DNA of 64,000 nucleotides from CAIYTF01 sp963664845 (GTDB taxonomy: Bacteria; Bacteroidota; Ignavibacteria; Ignavibacteriales; Ignavibacteriaceae): contig OY761615.1 of assembly GCA_963664845.1 (NCBI GenBank), positions 4,216,001 to 4,280,000 of the forward strand, in the 5' to 3' direction. Position numbers and translations under genes: made by a program. The notes beneath the pieces are model-generated. The model was not told the origin of the DNA. It did not search any database and saw only the letters and a list, made by a program, of their open reading frames with translations. Positions 8,133 to 17,101 of the stretch are shown here, piece after piece (the stretch's first letter is position 1; every line of letters starts with the position of its first letter).

Positions 8133-8888
8133 ATGATCGGCATGGGCAGCCAGATAGGCAATGCAGCGAATTTTCACAGAAGCATGGGCGGATTTGATTC
8201 GGTAACGTTATGGTATGACATGTATCCCGCACCGAATGAATACATGGCAACCGCTATCTATGAGAATGGGCTCAATGTGTTATCCATAGCTAACAGGAAA
8301 AACAATGCCGATATTCTTAATTCCGTGGGTGATTCAAACGGGTGGATTGAAAACGGTTGTTTATTTCTGCAGAGCAATTCACAGCCGATTTATAGAAGCA
8401 ATACCTTACCGTGTTTCAATTATCTGCAGGATGGAACTATCTATTTGGTAATGAGATTTGATCCCCTGCATCTCTTCAACAGCGAACTTTTGTACATTAC
8501 TAATAATCCCGCCATCGGCGATTGTTGGATTAAAGCAGCAGTATTTTTGGATGGCTCTGACCTGTTCTGGAGATTCTCTGCCCGCGATGCAGGTCAGCCG
8601 GAAAACTATTTTATAACCTCTGAATTTCAGGTACCGCTACACAATGGTTTTGTATTCCTGAAAATGCATCGTAATTCATCACTCCCTTTTATACAGATTT
8701 ATGATTTTTTGACCGGTATTGAAACACCAGGTTTAGAAACTGGTGCCGGAGCCGGAGGTGTTGATTATGTATTCAGTTTTGCCGGAGGTTATAACTTTTT
8801 GTACGAATGCATTTTTGAAGCCGGCATTCCTCAGGCAGAATCAGTTATTACAAATTATCTCATTCAAAAATATTCTCCATTATTATAA
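8133..8888 (+). CDS. Phage structural protein with lectin-like beta fold (putative)
   Basis: About 251 residues from ATG 8133. The sequence alternates short hydrophobic strands with polar loops, with GGFDSVTLWYDM at the start, GTIYLVMRFDP, and a C-terminal YNFLYECIFEAGIPQAESVITNYLIQKY. That ending (a final strand, then a helix with INxYL-like spacing) is common in concanavalin-like/LamG modules of phage tail or receptor-binding proteins. No enzyme motif seen. Role in adsorption is inferred. Confidence 0.5.
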   Translation: MIGMGSQIGNAANFHRSMGGFDSVTLWYDMYPAPNEYMATAIYENGLNVLSIANRKNNADILNSVGDSNGWIENGCLFLQSNSQPIYRSNTLPCFNYLQDGTIYLVMRFDPLHLFNSELLYITNNPAIGDCWIKAAVFLDGSDLFWRFSARDAGQPENYFITSEFQVPLHNGFVFLKMHRNSSLPFIQIYDFLTGIETPGLETGAGAGGVDYVFSFAGGYNFLYECIFEAGIPQAESVITNYLIQKYSPLL

Positions 8889-8899
8889 GGACACTCATA

Positions 8900-9163
8900 A
8901 TGTTTAATGTAAAAGTCGAATCCGTTCCCGTCAAGGTTATTTCAGCCGTGCAGATTAAAGTGGCATCTGTTGAATTATATGCGTCCGCTAAGGTCGAAGT
9001 AAATCTGTTGGACTCCAGTAACAAAATCGTTGAAAGAAGAGCGATTCTCATCACCGGAGAAGAATACCAGGGATGGAATGACGATTCCTACCTTGAAGCG
9101 CTCGTCTTGAGTAAACTCAACTTTACAAAATATGTCGAACCGACCCCTCCGGCGGGTTCTTAG
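8900..9163 (+). CDS. Small phage protein, unknown
   Basis: 87 residues, beta-rich at the N-terminus with repeated Val/Lys alternation (VKVESVPVKVISAVQIKVASVELY) and a C-terminal EYQGWNDDSYLEALVLSKLNF. Not recognised. Similar short proteins occur next to phage endolysins and tail-fibre genes. It begins 12 bp after the preceding gene, with an AAGGACA ribosome site. Confidence 0.5.
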   Translation: MFNVKVESVPVKVISAVQIKVASVELYASAKVEVNLLDSSNKIVERRAILITGEEYQGWNDDSYLEALVLSKLNFTKYVEPTPPAGS

Positions 9164-9182
9164 AAATTGAAAGGATAGAACC

Positions 9183-9797
9183 ATGCAGCCCGTTATTTAT
9201 CCTTTCCCGGAAACTCAGTTCTGCAAAACGGAAACGGCAAAATCCGGAATTGTGCTTCATCATACCGTTAGCAGTAACGCCGCGTCCTCCATTGCCTGGT
9301 GGAAACAGACCCCGGAGCGGGTGGCCGTTGCCTTTATCATTGAAAAGAACGGCACGATCTATCAGCTCTATGATCCAAAATATTGGGCATGGCATATCGG
9401 GAAGGGTTCTTCCACGGCTGATAATCAGCAGTTCATAGGGATAGAGCTGGTCAATGAGGGGCCGTTGGTTCATAAATTCTATCCTGACTTTTCCCTCTAC
9501 TGGAATGATGGCAAAACCGTATTCAGGGGTGAGGCTACTACTCTGCAGAATACCTGGAGGCGCTATAAATACTTCGCCAAATATACGGATGCTCAGTATA
9601 TGGCCCTGCATTCGCTTATCCTCGGCCTGTGCAAGACATTTTCCATCCCGGTGGAGGTAAACACTTCATTTCAGTATGATCCCTCGTTTTTCAGCTTTAA
9701 GGGCATTGTCTCACATCATAACCTGCGGCCCGATAAAACGGATGTTTCCCCGGCATTTGATTTTCAAAAACTTATTCAATTATTTAAGGAAGGATAG
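9183..9797 (+). CDS. N-acetylmuramoyl-L-alanine amidase endolysin (Amidase_2)
   Basis: Zinc amidase that cuts the bond between N-acetylmuramic acid and the stem peptide, releasing virions at lysis. Key residues: LHHTVS (His26/27), AWHIGKG (His71), FIGIELVN (Glu88) and VSHHNLRPDKTDVSPAFDF (His178/179, Asp187), giving the His/His/Asp zinc site of T7-lysozyme-like amidases. 204 residues with no signal peptide, so export needs a holin; small membrane proteins lie just upstream and a spanin-like protein just downstream. Confidence 0.85.
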   Translation: MQPVIYPFPETQFCKTETAKSGIVLHHTVSSNAASSIAWWKQTPERVAVAFIIEKNGTIYQLYDPKYWAWHIGKGSSTADNQQFIGIELVNEGPLVHKFYPDFSLYWNDGKTVFRGEATTLQNTWRRYKYFAKYTDAQYMALHSLILGLCKTFSIPVEVNTSFQYDPSFFSFKGIVSHHNLRPDKTDVSPAFDFQKLIQLFKEG

Positions 9798-9804
9798 GTG
9801 TTCT

Positions 9805-10275
9805 ATGTTCAGTCGTGTTTTCAACTGGTTGCCAAATCCCGCCTGGGTTCAGATATGGCTTGTTTACCTGATTCTGTTTTTGTTGCTCTTTTCGGCGTGT
9901 TGCCCCAGTCCGGTAACCGAGGTCGTATATAAAGATCGGGTAATCTCTGTGACGCCTCCGGTTATTCATGACACTCTGAAAACTATTGTCCGTGACACGG
10001 TCATAACCGGTGAGAAGATCAAACAAATAACCGATTCTGTAAGTGGTCTGATCAGGCTCGACACGGTGATCAGGTTCAAATATTATCCCCGGCAGCAATA
10101 CGCCGATATTGAAGTCAAACCGGATCCGGTGAAGATTTATCTGCATGATACGGTATTGGTTAATCACTATGAACCCGCGGATAAAAAAGAAACCTTTGCT
10201 TCCCTCATGGAAAAGTTCGGGCTAATCGCTGCCGGGTTCGCAATAGGCGTCCTGGTGTCATTATTGCGGAAGTAA
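9805..10275 (+). CDS. Spanin/Rz-like lysis accessory protein (putative)
   Basis: About 156 residues from ATG 9805, 7 bp after the endolysin. An N-terminal hydrophobic helix (IWLVYLILFLLLFSACC) ends in a lipobox-like FSAC, followed by a periplasmic beta/coil region and a C-terminal hydrophobic helix (FGLIAAGFAIGVLVSLL). An envelope-spanning protein beside an endolysin suggests a role in outer-membrane disruption. Spanins vary greatly in sequence, so this is inference from location and topology. Confidence 0.55.
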   Translation: MFSRVFNWLPNPAWVQIWLVYLILFLLLFSACCPSPVTEVVYKDRVISVTPPVIHDTLKTIVRDTVITGEKIKQITDSVSGLIRLDTVIRFKYYPRQQYADIEVKPDPVKIYLHDTVLVNHYEPADKKETFASLMEKFGLIAAGFAIGVLVSLLRK

Positions 10276-10276
10276 C

Positions 10277-11749
10277 ATGCCTGGCACATTGGTACCCGTT
10301 TCTTATGATTGTGGCTCTCGTCAGCTTGATCTTTTTGAATATTGCTTTTCATTGGAAATGAATGTCCCGGCGGAATTTTCCGGTACACCTCTCACTTTCA
10401 ATTTGATTAATATTGGGCCTGTCTTTTATGCATTTGGTGTACCGTCCCCGAGTCTTATCTACCCCAATTATTTTGAAGTATCGCTTAAATGCCTTGCCGA
10501 ACCGGATGTCTTTTTCGCATTCCTCCTGCTTTGCAATCCTTCCCCGGTCTGGTTTTGCTGTGATAAAAAGAGTAAGGTTACCGGTCTGGCGGAACGGCTC
10601 CTGCGGAGTACGGTCAATATGAAAAAATTGCGTGCTTCAACAATGACTGGTCTCTTTTCGTTCGCGATTCTTGATACGGTGACTGCATTAAATGATCACT
10701 TGTATAATTCCGCCCTGATGCACAGTATTTGTTATTCCGATGATGGCGCCGTCGGGCTGCCCACATTCGCTGAAGGAATACGGATGATTGCAAACTACGT
10801 GGAACCGTGTACTATTTTGTCGATACTTACGCAGATGATCGTCTCAGCGGTAATCACCACCGGGCAAACCCCGGTCTTTACAACGCAGTCTGTATTTGAT
10901 CTGAGGACTTCATGGTTCTTTGGGGTAACTCCTTGGTGGTGGGAGCCGCAGCCTAATACGCCGGATTGGAAAAAGGATATTGGCCCAAAATTTCCTTCTG
11001 TATGGTCAGATATACTCGATTGCTATCTTCTGTCGACACAATCTCTTGTCCTCTACACTGGGTATCAGAAAGCTAAGGTAGTGCCACTGTTTTATGATGG
11101 CTCGCCTGTATGTACCTTGGATGCAGTCAACATCCTGGATTATGAGCTTTTTAATGCAAATTGCCCGGATGATGCGACCATAGGCTATTTCACAAGACAT
11201 TTTGCCACCGATCCCGCGCACCCGATATTGAGTGAAACAAGCGCATATCTCTTCTTCTCCAATAAAGACTGGAATACTCTCTATCCAAATACGGCACGGC
11301 TGCTCTCAAATCGGTATATCTGCTATTGGTCAGGTGATTCACGGTATGACGGTATGGAGTTTAATCTCTATCCTACCGATCCAATGTTCATTTCTACAGA
11401 TTTGCAGTATTGGCCTGAATTCTATGACTACAGCCATGAAGTAAAGAGTGACTCGTTTTTGAATCGGGGCAGCAATGGCAATTATTCAACGCAGTATAGC
11501 CAGCCGCATCCTGCCGGATCAGGTAAGGGGAGTCTATTTACGTTCTTCATGTATTCGATGGAGAGAATGTATGCCTTAAACGCACTTGGTATAAAGGTCA
11601 GGCTGAAAGGCTTGAACTACCCTATAGAAAAATTTTTCGTATTCCCCAACGAACCAAATTACCCTTTCAAAGGAAAAACATTCAGATGCAGGCGCTATTC
11701 CATTGATCTACAAAAAAATGAAACTATCCTTGATCTGTTTCCGGCATAA
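10277..11749 (+). CDS. Large phage protein of unknown function
   Basis: 490 residues, not recognised. It is rich in aromatic residues and Cys, with many short hydrophobic strands and no clear signal peptide (YCFSLEMNVPAEFSG start). Distinctive segments are FFGVTPWWWEPQPNTPDW and KFFVFPNEPNYPFKGK. It begins two bases after the spanin-like gene, so it is probably cotranscribed with the lysis genes. The last gene before the IS element, it may be a tail/fibre or baseplate protein; no catalytic motif is apparent. Confidence 0.5.
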   Translation: MPGTLVPVSYDCGSRQLDLFEYCFSLEMNVPAEFSGTPLTFNLINIGPVFYAFGVPSPSLIYPNYFEVSLKCLAEPDVFFAFLLLCNPSPVWFCCDKKSKVTGLAERLLRSTVNMKKLRASTMTGLFSFAILDTVTALNDHLYNSALMHSICYSDDGAVGLPTFAEGIRMIANYVEPCTILSILTQMIVSAVITTGQTPVFTTQSVFDLRTSWFFGVTPWWWEPQPNTPDWKKDIGPKFPSVWSDILDCYLLSTQSLVLYTGYQKAKVVPLFYDGSPVCTLDAVNILDYELFNANCPDDATIGYFTRHFATDPAHPILSETSAYLFFSNKDWNTLYPNTARLLSNRYICYWSGDSRYDGMEFNLYPTDPMFISTDLQYWPEFYDYSHEVKSDSFLNRGSNGNYSTQYSQPHPAGSGKGSLFTFFMYSMERMYALNALGIKVRLKGLNYPIEKFFVFPNEPNYPFKGKTFRCRRYSIDLQKNETILDLFPA

Positions 11750-11793
11750 TATACGAGTCTGTAAATACGATTGTGTAAATGGCAAGTAAAGCT

Positions 11794-13026
11794 TTACAAA
11801 TAGCCTGCTATTTGTTCAGCAAACATAATAGAAAAATGTCCAATAACAATAGACCAGTTTCTCACTGGCAAGTTCCATTTTTTAGCAATATCCCGATAAG
11901 CCAAGTACAACATTTTTTTCAATGAATCATCATTGGGGAAAAGCGTTTTCGCCTTGGTAACTTTTCTGAACTGTCGATGCAATGCTTCGACTGCATTCGT
12001 GGTATAAATCATGGTTCTGATTTCCTGGGGATACTTGAAGAAAACTGCAAGGTTGTCCCAGTTTGACCGCCATGATTTTAAGGCCAGTATATATTTTTTA
12101 CCCCAAGCATCTTCAACGCTCTGCAGGTTCTGCAAAGCAAGTTCTTCCGTGGCAGCCGAATACACCGTTTTCAGATCACGTGCAAATGCCTTCTGGTCTT
12201 TAGAGCCCACGTACTTCATGGAATTTCTGATCTGGTGAACGATGCAAAGCTGTATCTCGGTATTCGGGAATACGGTGTTTATCGTATTGGGTAAGCCTTT
12301 TAATCCGTCAACACAGGCTATACAGATTTCCTTAATACCACGGTTCTTCAACTCGGTCATTACCAGGAGCCAGAATGCCGCTCCTTCGGCCTCGCCGACC
12401 CATAACCCAAGCAAGTCTTTTCTTCCCTCAATATTCAGGCCCAGACACGTATAAGCCGCTTTAGAAGCCACTCTTTTGGTAGTTTCATCTCGTACCTTGT
12501 AGTGAATAGCATCAAAAAAGACAACAGGATAAACAGCCTCCAGCGGACGGTTCTGCCATTCATTCGCCAGCCCATAAATTTTATCGGTAATATGAGAAAC
12601 CAGAGTCGGACTTATATCGGCACCATAGATGTCTTCAATCTGGGCCTGAATATCCCGGGTAGTCATGCCTCTGGCATACATGGAAATGATTTGGTCTTCG
12701 ATTTTTCCTAATCTGCTCTCATGTTTTTTAACAACAATAGGATCAAATTCACCATTACGGTCCCGGGGAATTTCAAGATCAATGGGCCCGTTATCGGCAG
12801 TAACGGTCTTCGGGAATTTTCCATTCCGGCTGTTACCGGATTTATTGCCGGCTGGTGAGTGTTTTTCGTAGCCGAGATGTTCCGTCATTTCAGCTTCCAG
12901 CATGGACTCGATAGAGGCCTTCATGAGCTTTTTTATAGCGCCGTCTTTGCCCATAAGGTCGTTGTAGGTTTTTGCTTTTCCGAGGTCTTTTTTGAACTGC
13001 TCGAACAGTTCGTCGAGGTTTTCCAT
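11794..13026 (-). CDS. IS256-family transposase
   Basis: DDE transposase of about 410 residues, full length for the family. The start at 13026 (MENLDELFEQFKKDL) has GGAG 8 bases upstream. Catalytic residues: Asp172 in VVFFDAIHYKVRD, Asp240 in IACVDGLKGLP followed by the family CxxH (CIVH), and Glu348 in TTNAVEALHRQFRK. The N-terminal MTEHLGYEKHSPAGNKSGNSRNG signature is typical of IS256. No frameshift is visible, so the element could be active. Confidence 0.93.
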   Translation of the reverse strand: MENLDELFEQFKKDLGKAKTYNDLMGKDGAIKKLMKASIESMLEAEMTEHLGYEKHSPAGNKSGNSRNGKFPKTVTADNGPIDLEIPRDRNGEFDPIVVKKHESRLGKIEDQIISMYARGMTTRDIQAQIEDIYGADISPTLVSHITDKIYGLANEWQNRPLEAVYPVVFFDAIHYKVRDETTKRVASKAAYTCLGLNIEGRKDLLGLWVGEAEGAAFWLLVMTELKNRGIKEICIACVDGLKGLPNTINTVFPNTEIQLCIVHQIRNSMKYVGSKDQKAFARDLKTVYSAATEELALQNLQSVEDAWGKKYILALKSWRSNWDNLAVFFKYPQEIRTMIYTTNAVEALHRQFRKVTKAKTLFPNDDSLKKMLYLAYRDIAKKWNLPVRNWSIVIGHFSIMFAEQIAGYL

Positions 13027-13100
13027 AGGGTGATACTCCAGAATTATTAAATGGTAAAATGAATTAAAATGGCCCAAAATCCAAGGCCGAATTTTTTCGA

Positions 13101-13174
13101 GTCCGCGGGTACTGCTGCACTTCACTCGCCTTCGCTACGCTCCGGCATCGTTCCGTTCCGCAGTACCCGCGGAC
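13101..13174. repeat. 15-bp perfect inverted repeat inside the IS right end
   Basis: GTCCGCGGGTACTGC at 13101-13115 pairs perfectly with 13160-13174 across a 44-nt GC-rich loop. It lies between the transposase start and the terminal repeat, where it could shield the gene from outside transcription. Confidence 0.6.
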
Positions 13175-13235
13175 TAACCATTTACACAATCTATGTTACA
13201 CTCCCTAATATACGTATCCTATTAAAATTTCAAAT

Positions 13236-13823
13236 TCATAAAGTTGGATAAATTAATCCCAATTTGGCATTAATTTCAGTATCTGAGAAAGCACTTTGAA
13301 GTGCTTCCTTTGCTCTATAATCTATTAATTCCTCACAATTAAGGTCTAAAACTATAACTGTATTTTTACCCAAATCATCATTTCCGACTGCTATTATCTC
13401 AGATTTTGATAAAACATATTTAATATGTGCAGAAGGATCCTCAAATATTGGGTGTACAATAGAAAATTGGCAACGTCTGTATGCCTGGTCATAAATGCTT
13501 AAGGTTCCTTGCTGCCTTTTTCTGTATTTATTACACGGAGGACATGCCAATACAAGATTAAACGCTTCAAAAGTAAATTCCCGTCTGTGGGATTTAGGAA
13601 CAAAGTGGTCTATATGGCTTTCATGAAAAATAGAAAATGGTAAATTGCAATAGATACATTTATGATTCTGGGCGCTTAATAAGTGCGCTCTTATTGCTTC
13701 CTTAAGTTTTAATAATGTACGCGGGATATTCTTATCCCAGTTAAAAGTATCATCAAGAGGTGCGGGCATCAGTGCTGCAGTCTCTTGTGAATAAGTAAAT
13801 GGGTCTGTTAAATGTATTTTCAT
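13236..13823 (-). CDS. ptuB: HNH endonuclease, PtuB-like (Septu)
   Basis: 195-residue nuclease, last gene of a five-gene minus-strand operon. A zinc-bound HNH domain shows Cys56-x2-Cys59 (KCIYCN), HESHIDHFVPK (His70, Asp72, His73), Asn89 and Cys94-x2-Cys97 (LACPPCNKYR). The N-terminus (about 1-50) is a helical adaptor. It overlaps the upstream ATPase gene by 4 bp, the usual arrangement of Septu, where the ATPase PtuA complexes with PtuB to cleave nucleic acid on infection. Similar HNH proteins also accompany some retrons, but no reverse transcriptase gene is present. Strongly AT-rich compared with the phage head genes. Confidence 0.75.
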   Translation of the reverse strand: MKIHLTDPFTYSQETAALMPAPLDDTFNWDKNIPRTLLKLKEAIRAHLLSAQNHKCIYCNLPFSIFHESHIDHFVPKSHRREFTFEAFNLVLACPPCNKYRKRQQGTLSIYDQAYRRCQFSIVHPIFEDPSAHIKYVLSKSEIIAVGNDDLGKNTVIVLDLNCEELIDYRAKEALQSAFSDTEINAKLGLIYPTL

Positions 13824-15283
13824 AATTTTGCTACGTATGCTTCAATCTCATTGAGAATCAAATTAATTGGATCGTCCTTTGTAAATTCAATATTTTCCAA
13901 TTCACTTAATAGCGGCAAGAATTTTTCTATTTCAATTGTATTATCGTTTATCAGTTTAATTAACTTTCGTAAAGTTAAATCAACAAAAAAATTTCGTTGA
14001 GAGGCTAAACGGAAAACTCTATATAGAATGTTTTCGGGAGACCATCCATAAGGAGAATATGATAAGGTGTCTGAAATAATATGATCATTTTCTAATGATA
14101 ATGTGATTATCTGTGAAGTATCTTTATTCAAATCTGATATTAAAAAATGGGAATGAGTGGCTATAATCAATTGATATCTTTCAGAAGAAAATATCTTATG
14201 TAAAAGATCAAGATATTTAACTTGCCAATTGGGATGCAAACTTATTTCAGGCTCGTCAATAAATATTAAAGAAGATTGAGTAACTTTTGAAGAAATATTA
14301 ATTAGCTGAGAAAATATATTTTGTTCCCCAGAACTTAATGCATAGTAATTAATTTTATCTTGCTTTTGTAAAATTATATTAGACGGTAAAATTAGATTGT
14401 ATGAAATTGCATCGCGCAAAAGTTCAAGCTTATTGGTATCTTCATTAATTTCTCCGATAATATCAAATTTAAAATAGCCGTTTTCTTCTCTTCTGCGGCA
14501 TAGATTCAAAAAATCCAAAAATTCTTTTATTTTAACTTCATCTTCGGTCAAGCTTTGATATTTAGCTGATCTAAATACGCGGGATTTAACACTTTTCCTT
14601 TTTATTAAATATTTTTTGAATTCATCAATATTTATGTTTGTTTTGTTTTGAAATAATAATGAACTACTAAAGCGGAATTCGCAGGAAATGAAGTTTTTAT
14701 AATTTAGAAATGAGAGAGTACTCTCAACGTGCTCTATAGACTTACTATTTATTCGTATGTTAAGTAAATTTGTAATAACATTTTTCTGGACAGTAGAGAT
14801 ATAAATAGCATTTGATGCGCTTTTAAGGCCTATATAGTGATAAAAGCCGTCATTTCTACTACTAAAAGCGTATCTATCGTTAAACATGAAAGACGAAGCG
14901 ATCAAGCTAATAGGGGCAAAATTAATTTTAGAAATATTTTTGAAATCCTTCCTGCTCTTTCGGTTAATCTGCAGAATTGATTTTTCTTTAATCACAGTGC
15001 AGTTATGATAATATTCATAAGTCTGTTTATAAACAGAAAATCGAATTAAAAATTTCAGGTTTGTAAGGCTGGAGTCGCTGTTCGTTTTTAAAGACGCTCG
15101 AATAAAAAAATCATTTAATATGCGCGCAGTGATTGAAAGTATGTTGCTCTTGCCTGTCCCATTTGGCCCAATTAATACAGAGGTGCTTGTATTGCTCAAA
15201 TAATTATTTATAGAGCTGTATTCGATTTTAATATCACCCAAGAAGGGATGGTTTAATAGTTCAAGAGAATGGAGCTGTATCAT
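13820..15283 (-). CDS. ptuA: AAA/ABC-type ATPase, PtuA-like (Septu)
   Basis: 487 residues from the ATG at 15283; an upstream in-frame ATG at 15325 would overlap the preceding gene. Walker A GPNGTGKS at 39-46, a signature-like LSSGEQ at 316-321, Walker B LIFIDEPE at 339-346 and an ATHSH switch at 375-379 define a complete SMC/OLD-type ATPase. The lid between about 50 and 310 is long and charged. Paired with an HNH nuclease by a 4-bp overlap, it is best read as the sensor/motor of a Septu-like defence module. Confidence 0.78.
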   Translation of the reverse strand: MIQLHSLELLNHPFLGDIKIEYSSINNYLSNTSTSVLIGPNGTGKSNILSITARILNDFFIRASLKTNSDSSLTNLKFLIRFSVYKQTYEYYHNCTVIKEKSILQINRKSRKDFKNISKINFAPISLIASSFMFNDRYAFSSRNDGFYHYIGLKSASNAIYISTVQKNVITNLLNIRINSKSIEHVESTLSFLNYKNFISCEFRFSSSLLFQNKTNINIDEFKKYLIKRKSVKSRVFRSAKYQSLTEDEVKIKEFLDFLNLCRRREENGYFKFDIIGEINEDTNKLELLRDAISYNLILPSNIILQKQDKINYYALSSGEQNIFSQLINISSKVTQSSLIFIDEPEISLHPNWQVKYLDLLHKIFSSERYQLIIATHSHFLISDLNKDTSQIITLSLENDHIISDTLSYSPYGWSPENILYRVFRLASQRNFFVDLTLRKLIKLINDNTIEIEKFLPLLSELENIEFTKDDPINLILNEIEAYVAKL

Positions 15284-15308
15284 ATAATATTGTCTTTGTG
15301 TTAAATTA

Positions 15309-17096
15309 TTATTTACTAAATTCACCCAAAAATTTCCTTTTAGGGGTTAGTTTTACGATTGCTTCTTTAAGTATTTGTTCGTGTTGCGTAAAAAGAGTAT
15401 CACCCCATTTTCCTGATAAGCTGCCCTCCTCGTTCAACGTGATAATGTATTGAAATTTTAAGTTTGTAAACGGGGCCTTGTGGAACAATTTTATAAGATC
15501 GTTATAGTTTGCCTTGTCAACTCCGTCCATAACCGAATCGTGTATTAGAAAGCGTGGGGCATTATATCCTTTTTGTATTGAGTAGAGCAGTACTGTTAGA
15601 TTGTAAAGCATTACTCTTACTCTATTTCTAGACTTACCCAATATTTCATGATGTTCAAATACTTTAATATCAAATTTAACGCTATTTGAAAGCTGCTTAA
15701 TATCAAAGAAAAAGGTATTTACATCATCTGGTAATTCAAATAATGAACTATATAAGCTGTCATAAATGGATCTAATATTCAATTCTTCAGTTTTTATTGA
15801 GTCTTTAAATTTGGAAAATTGAGACTGTATATCTGCAATATTTCTTTTTATGATACTTAAGCGTTCCTCAAGCTCTGAAATGACCTGTAGTTTTCCCTCT
15901 AGCTCAGATACGATTGTTCGCTTTTCAAGTAATTTCGAATAGGCGTCTTTAATGTTTACCAATGCGCTTGACGAAGAAAGTTGCCTGAATATAATCGCTC
16001 TTTCCTTGTCAAGCCTGCTCATTTCTTGTTCTTTTTCAATAATTAATGTCAGTAAACGGTTCATTTCGCTTTTCAAAAAATATTTCCTTGAACTTACAAT
16101 CCGTTTTCTAAATGAAAATGCTTCCTCAAGCGTATGAGTAACTTGAGAGCCGAAAGATGTATTTATTTCATTATAAAGATCTTCAATTCTATTCAGACTA
16201 AGCGGTGAAACTTTTTTTAAACTCTCCGCATAGATGTCAAGTTTTTGCTTATATTGAAAAATATCATATGCTAGATCGTTTATCTCTTTTGAATATTTGG
16301 ATGCTTCTTCAGAAGAAATAGCTTGATTTTTGGATAAATGGTATTCTTCGAGATCTTCATTTAGTTTATAAATGTCACTGTTTAGTTTGCTTATATGATG
16401 TTTTATTTTCTCAATACTTCCAATGCCAACAGTCCTTTGGATGCTTAATTTGATTTGAGTGATTGATCTTTTTAGAGCTGTTTGTTCTTTGAATAATGAA
16501 TTGATGGTCGAAAATATGAGATTATCAATATTTAGTAAATAAAGGTGGTATTGCATAAGTGCGGCGTGACTCTGATAATCAATATATTTAATTGGATCAG
16601 GATAATCCTTTTTATTTGGAGATAAAATGTGCACATAAAAAGCCAAAAGCGACCTAAACCAAAATGGATCAAAATTACCTTCATAATCGTCACGCCCAAA
16701 AACTAATTCTCCCATCTTCCCGCGAAATGGCTCTAAACCCAATTCTTCTACTTTGTTGTTCTGTCCAAAAATAACAATTCTTGGGTCATCGAAGCTCCTT
16801 CGTATTGTGTATTCTTTATCTGAAACTTCAAATATGAGATTAATGTTGGTTTTGGTAAGCTTTTTAAGTTGCCAGGCGACCCAAAGTCGCGGCAATACTG
16901 CTTCGGTAAAATCTGCGCCAAGCGCAAAATCGATAATATCAAGAAACGTAGATTTCCCAATATTGTTTAATGAATCCTTAGTTTTATCTGTCCGAAGCTT
17001 GTCCTCTCTGTATCCGTAGACAAAATTAATTCCATTTATAAAATTAATTTCTTTGAATGCGACTTTACCTGTGCAATATAACTTTTTAAGATACAT
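15309..17096 (-). CDS. DUF2326-type ABC/SMC ATPase of an ABC-three-component system
   Basis: 595 residues. The N-terminus has an ABC-like head with NNIGKSTFLDIIDFALG (Walker A at about 45-51). A long coiled coil (about 200-460) follows, and the C-terminus carries APRFLIHDSVMDGVDKANY, the hallmark DUF2326 motif replacing a classical Walker B. In ABC-three-component conflict systems such ATPases are encoded beside a small middle component and an effector, exactly the order seen upstream. It starts 5 bp after the middle-component gene and ends 25 bp before the ptuA-like start. Confidence 0.8.
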   Translation of the reverse strand: MYLKKLYCTGKVAFKEINFINGINFVYGYREDKLRTDKTKDSLNNIGKSTFLDIIDFALGADFTEAVLPRLWVAWQLKKLTKTNINLIFEVSDKEYTIRRSFDDPRIVIFGQNNKVEELGLEPFRGKMGELVFGRDDYEGNFDPFWFRSLLAFYVHILSPNKKDYPDPIKYIDYQSHAALMQYHLYLLNIDNLIFSTINSLFKEQTALKRSITQIKLSIQRTVGIGSIEKIKHHISKLNSDIYKLNEDLEEYHLSKNQAISSEEASKYSKEINDLAYDIFQYKQKLDIYAESLKKVSPLSLNRIEDLYNEINTSFGSQVTHTLEEAFSFRKRIVSSRKYFLKSEMNRLLTLIIEKEQEMSRLDKERAIIFRQLSSSSALVNIKDAYSKLLEKRTIVSELEGKLQVISELEERLSIIKRNIADIQSQFSKFKDSIKTEELNIRSIYDSLYSSLFELPDDVNTFFFDIKQLSNSVKFDIKVFEHHEILGKSRNRVRVMLYNLTVLLYSIQKGYNAPRFLIHDSVMDGVDKANYNDLIKLFHKAPFTNLKFQYIITLNEEGSLSGKWGDTLFTQHEQILKEAIVKLTPKRKFLGEFSK

Positions 17097-17101
17097 AATA
17101 T

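Larger units (their letters stand above)
11769..13191 (-). mobile_element. IS256-family insertion sequence
   Basis: The ends are a perfect 14-bp inverted repeat, GATTGTGTAAATGG at 11769-11782 and its reverse complement at 13178-13191. They enclose one transposase gene. IS256 elements normally make 8-9 bp target duplications, but the flanks here (GTAAATAC left, TATGTTACA right) do not match. The element sits at the junction between the phage lysis module and the defence operon. Confidence 0.85.

Noticed and set aside
11760..13200. Target-site duplication of the IS
   Set aside because: Adjacent 8-9 bp sequences do not match on the two sides.
13236..15283. Possible retron
   Set aside because: ATPase plus HNH pairs occur in some retrons, but there is no reverse transcriptase gene and no obvious msr/msd-like RNA nearby.
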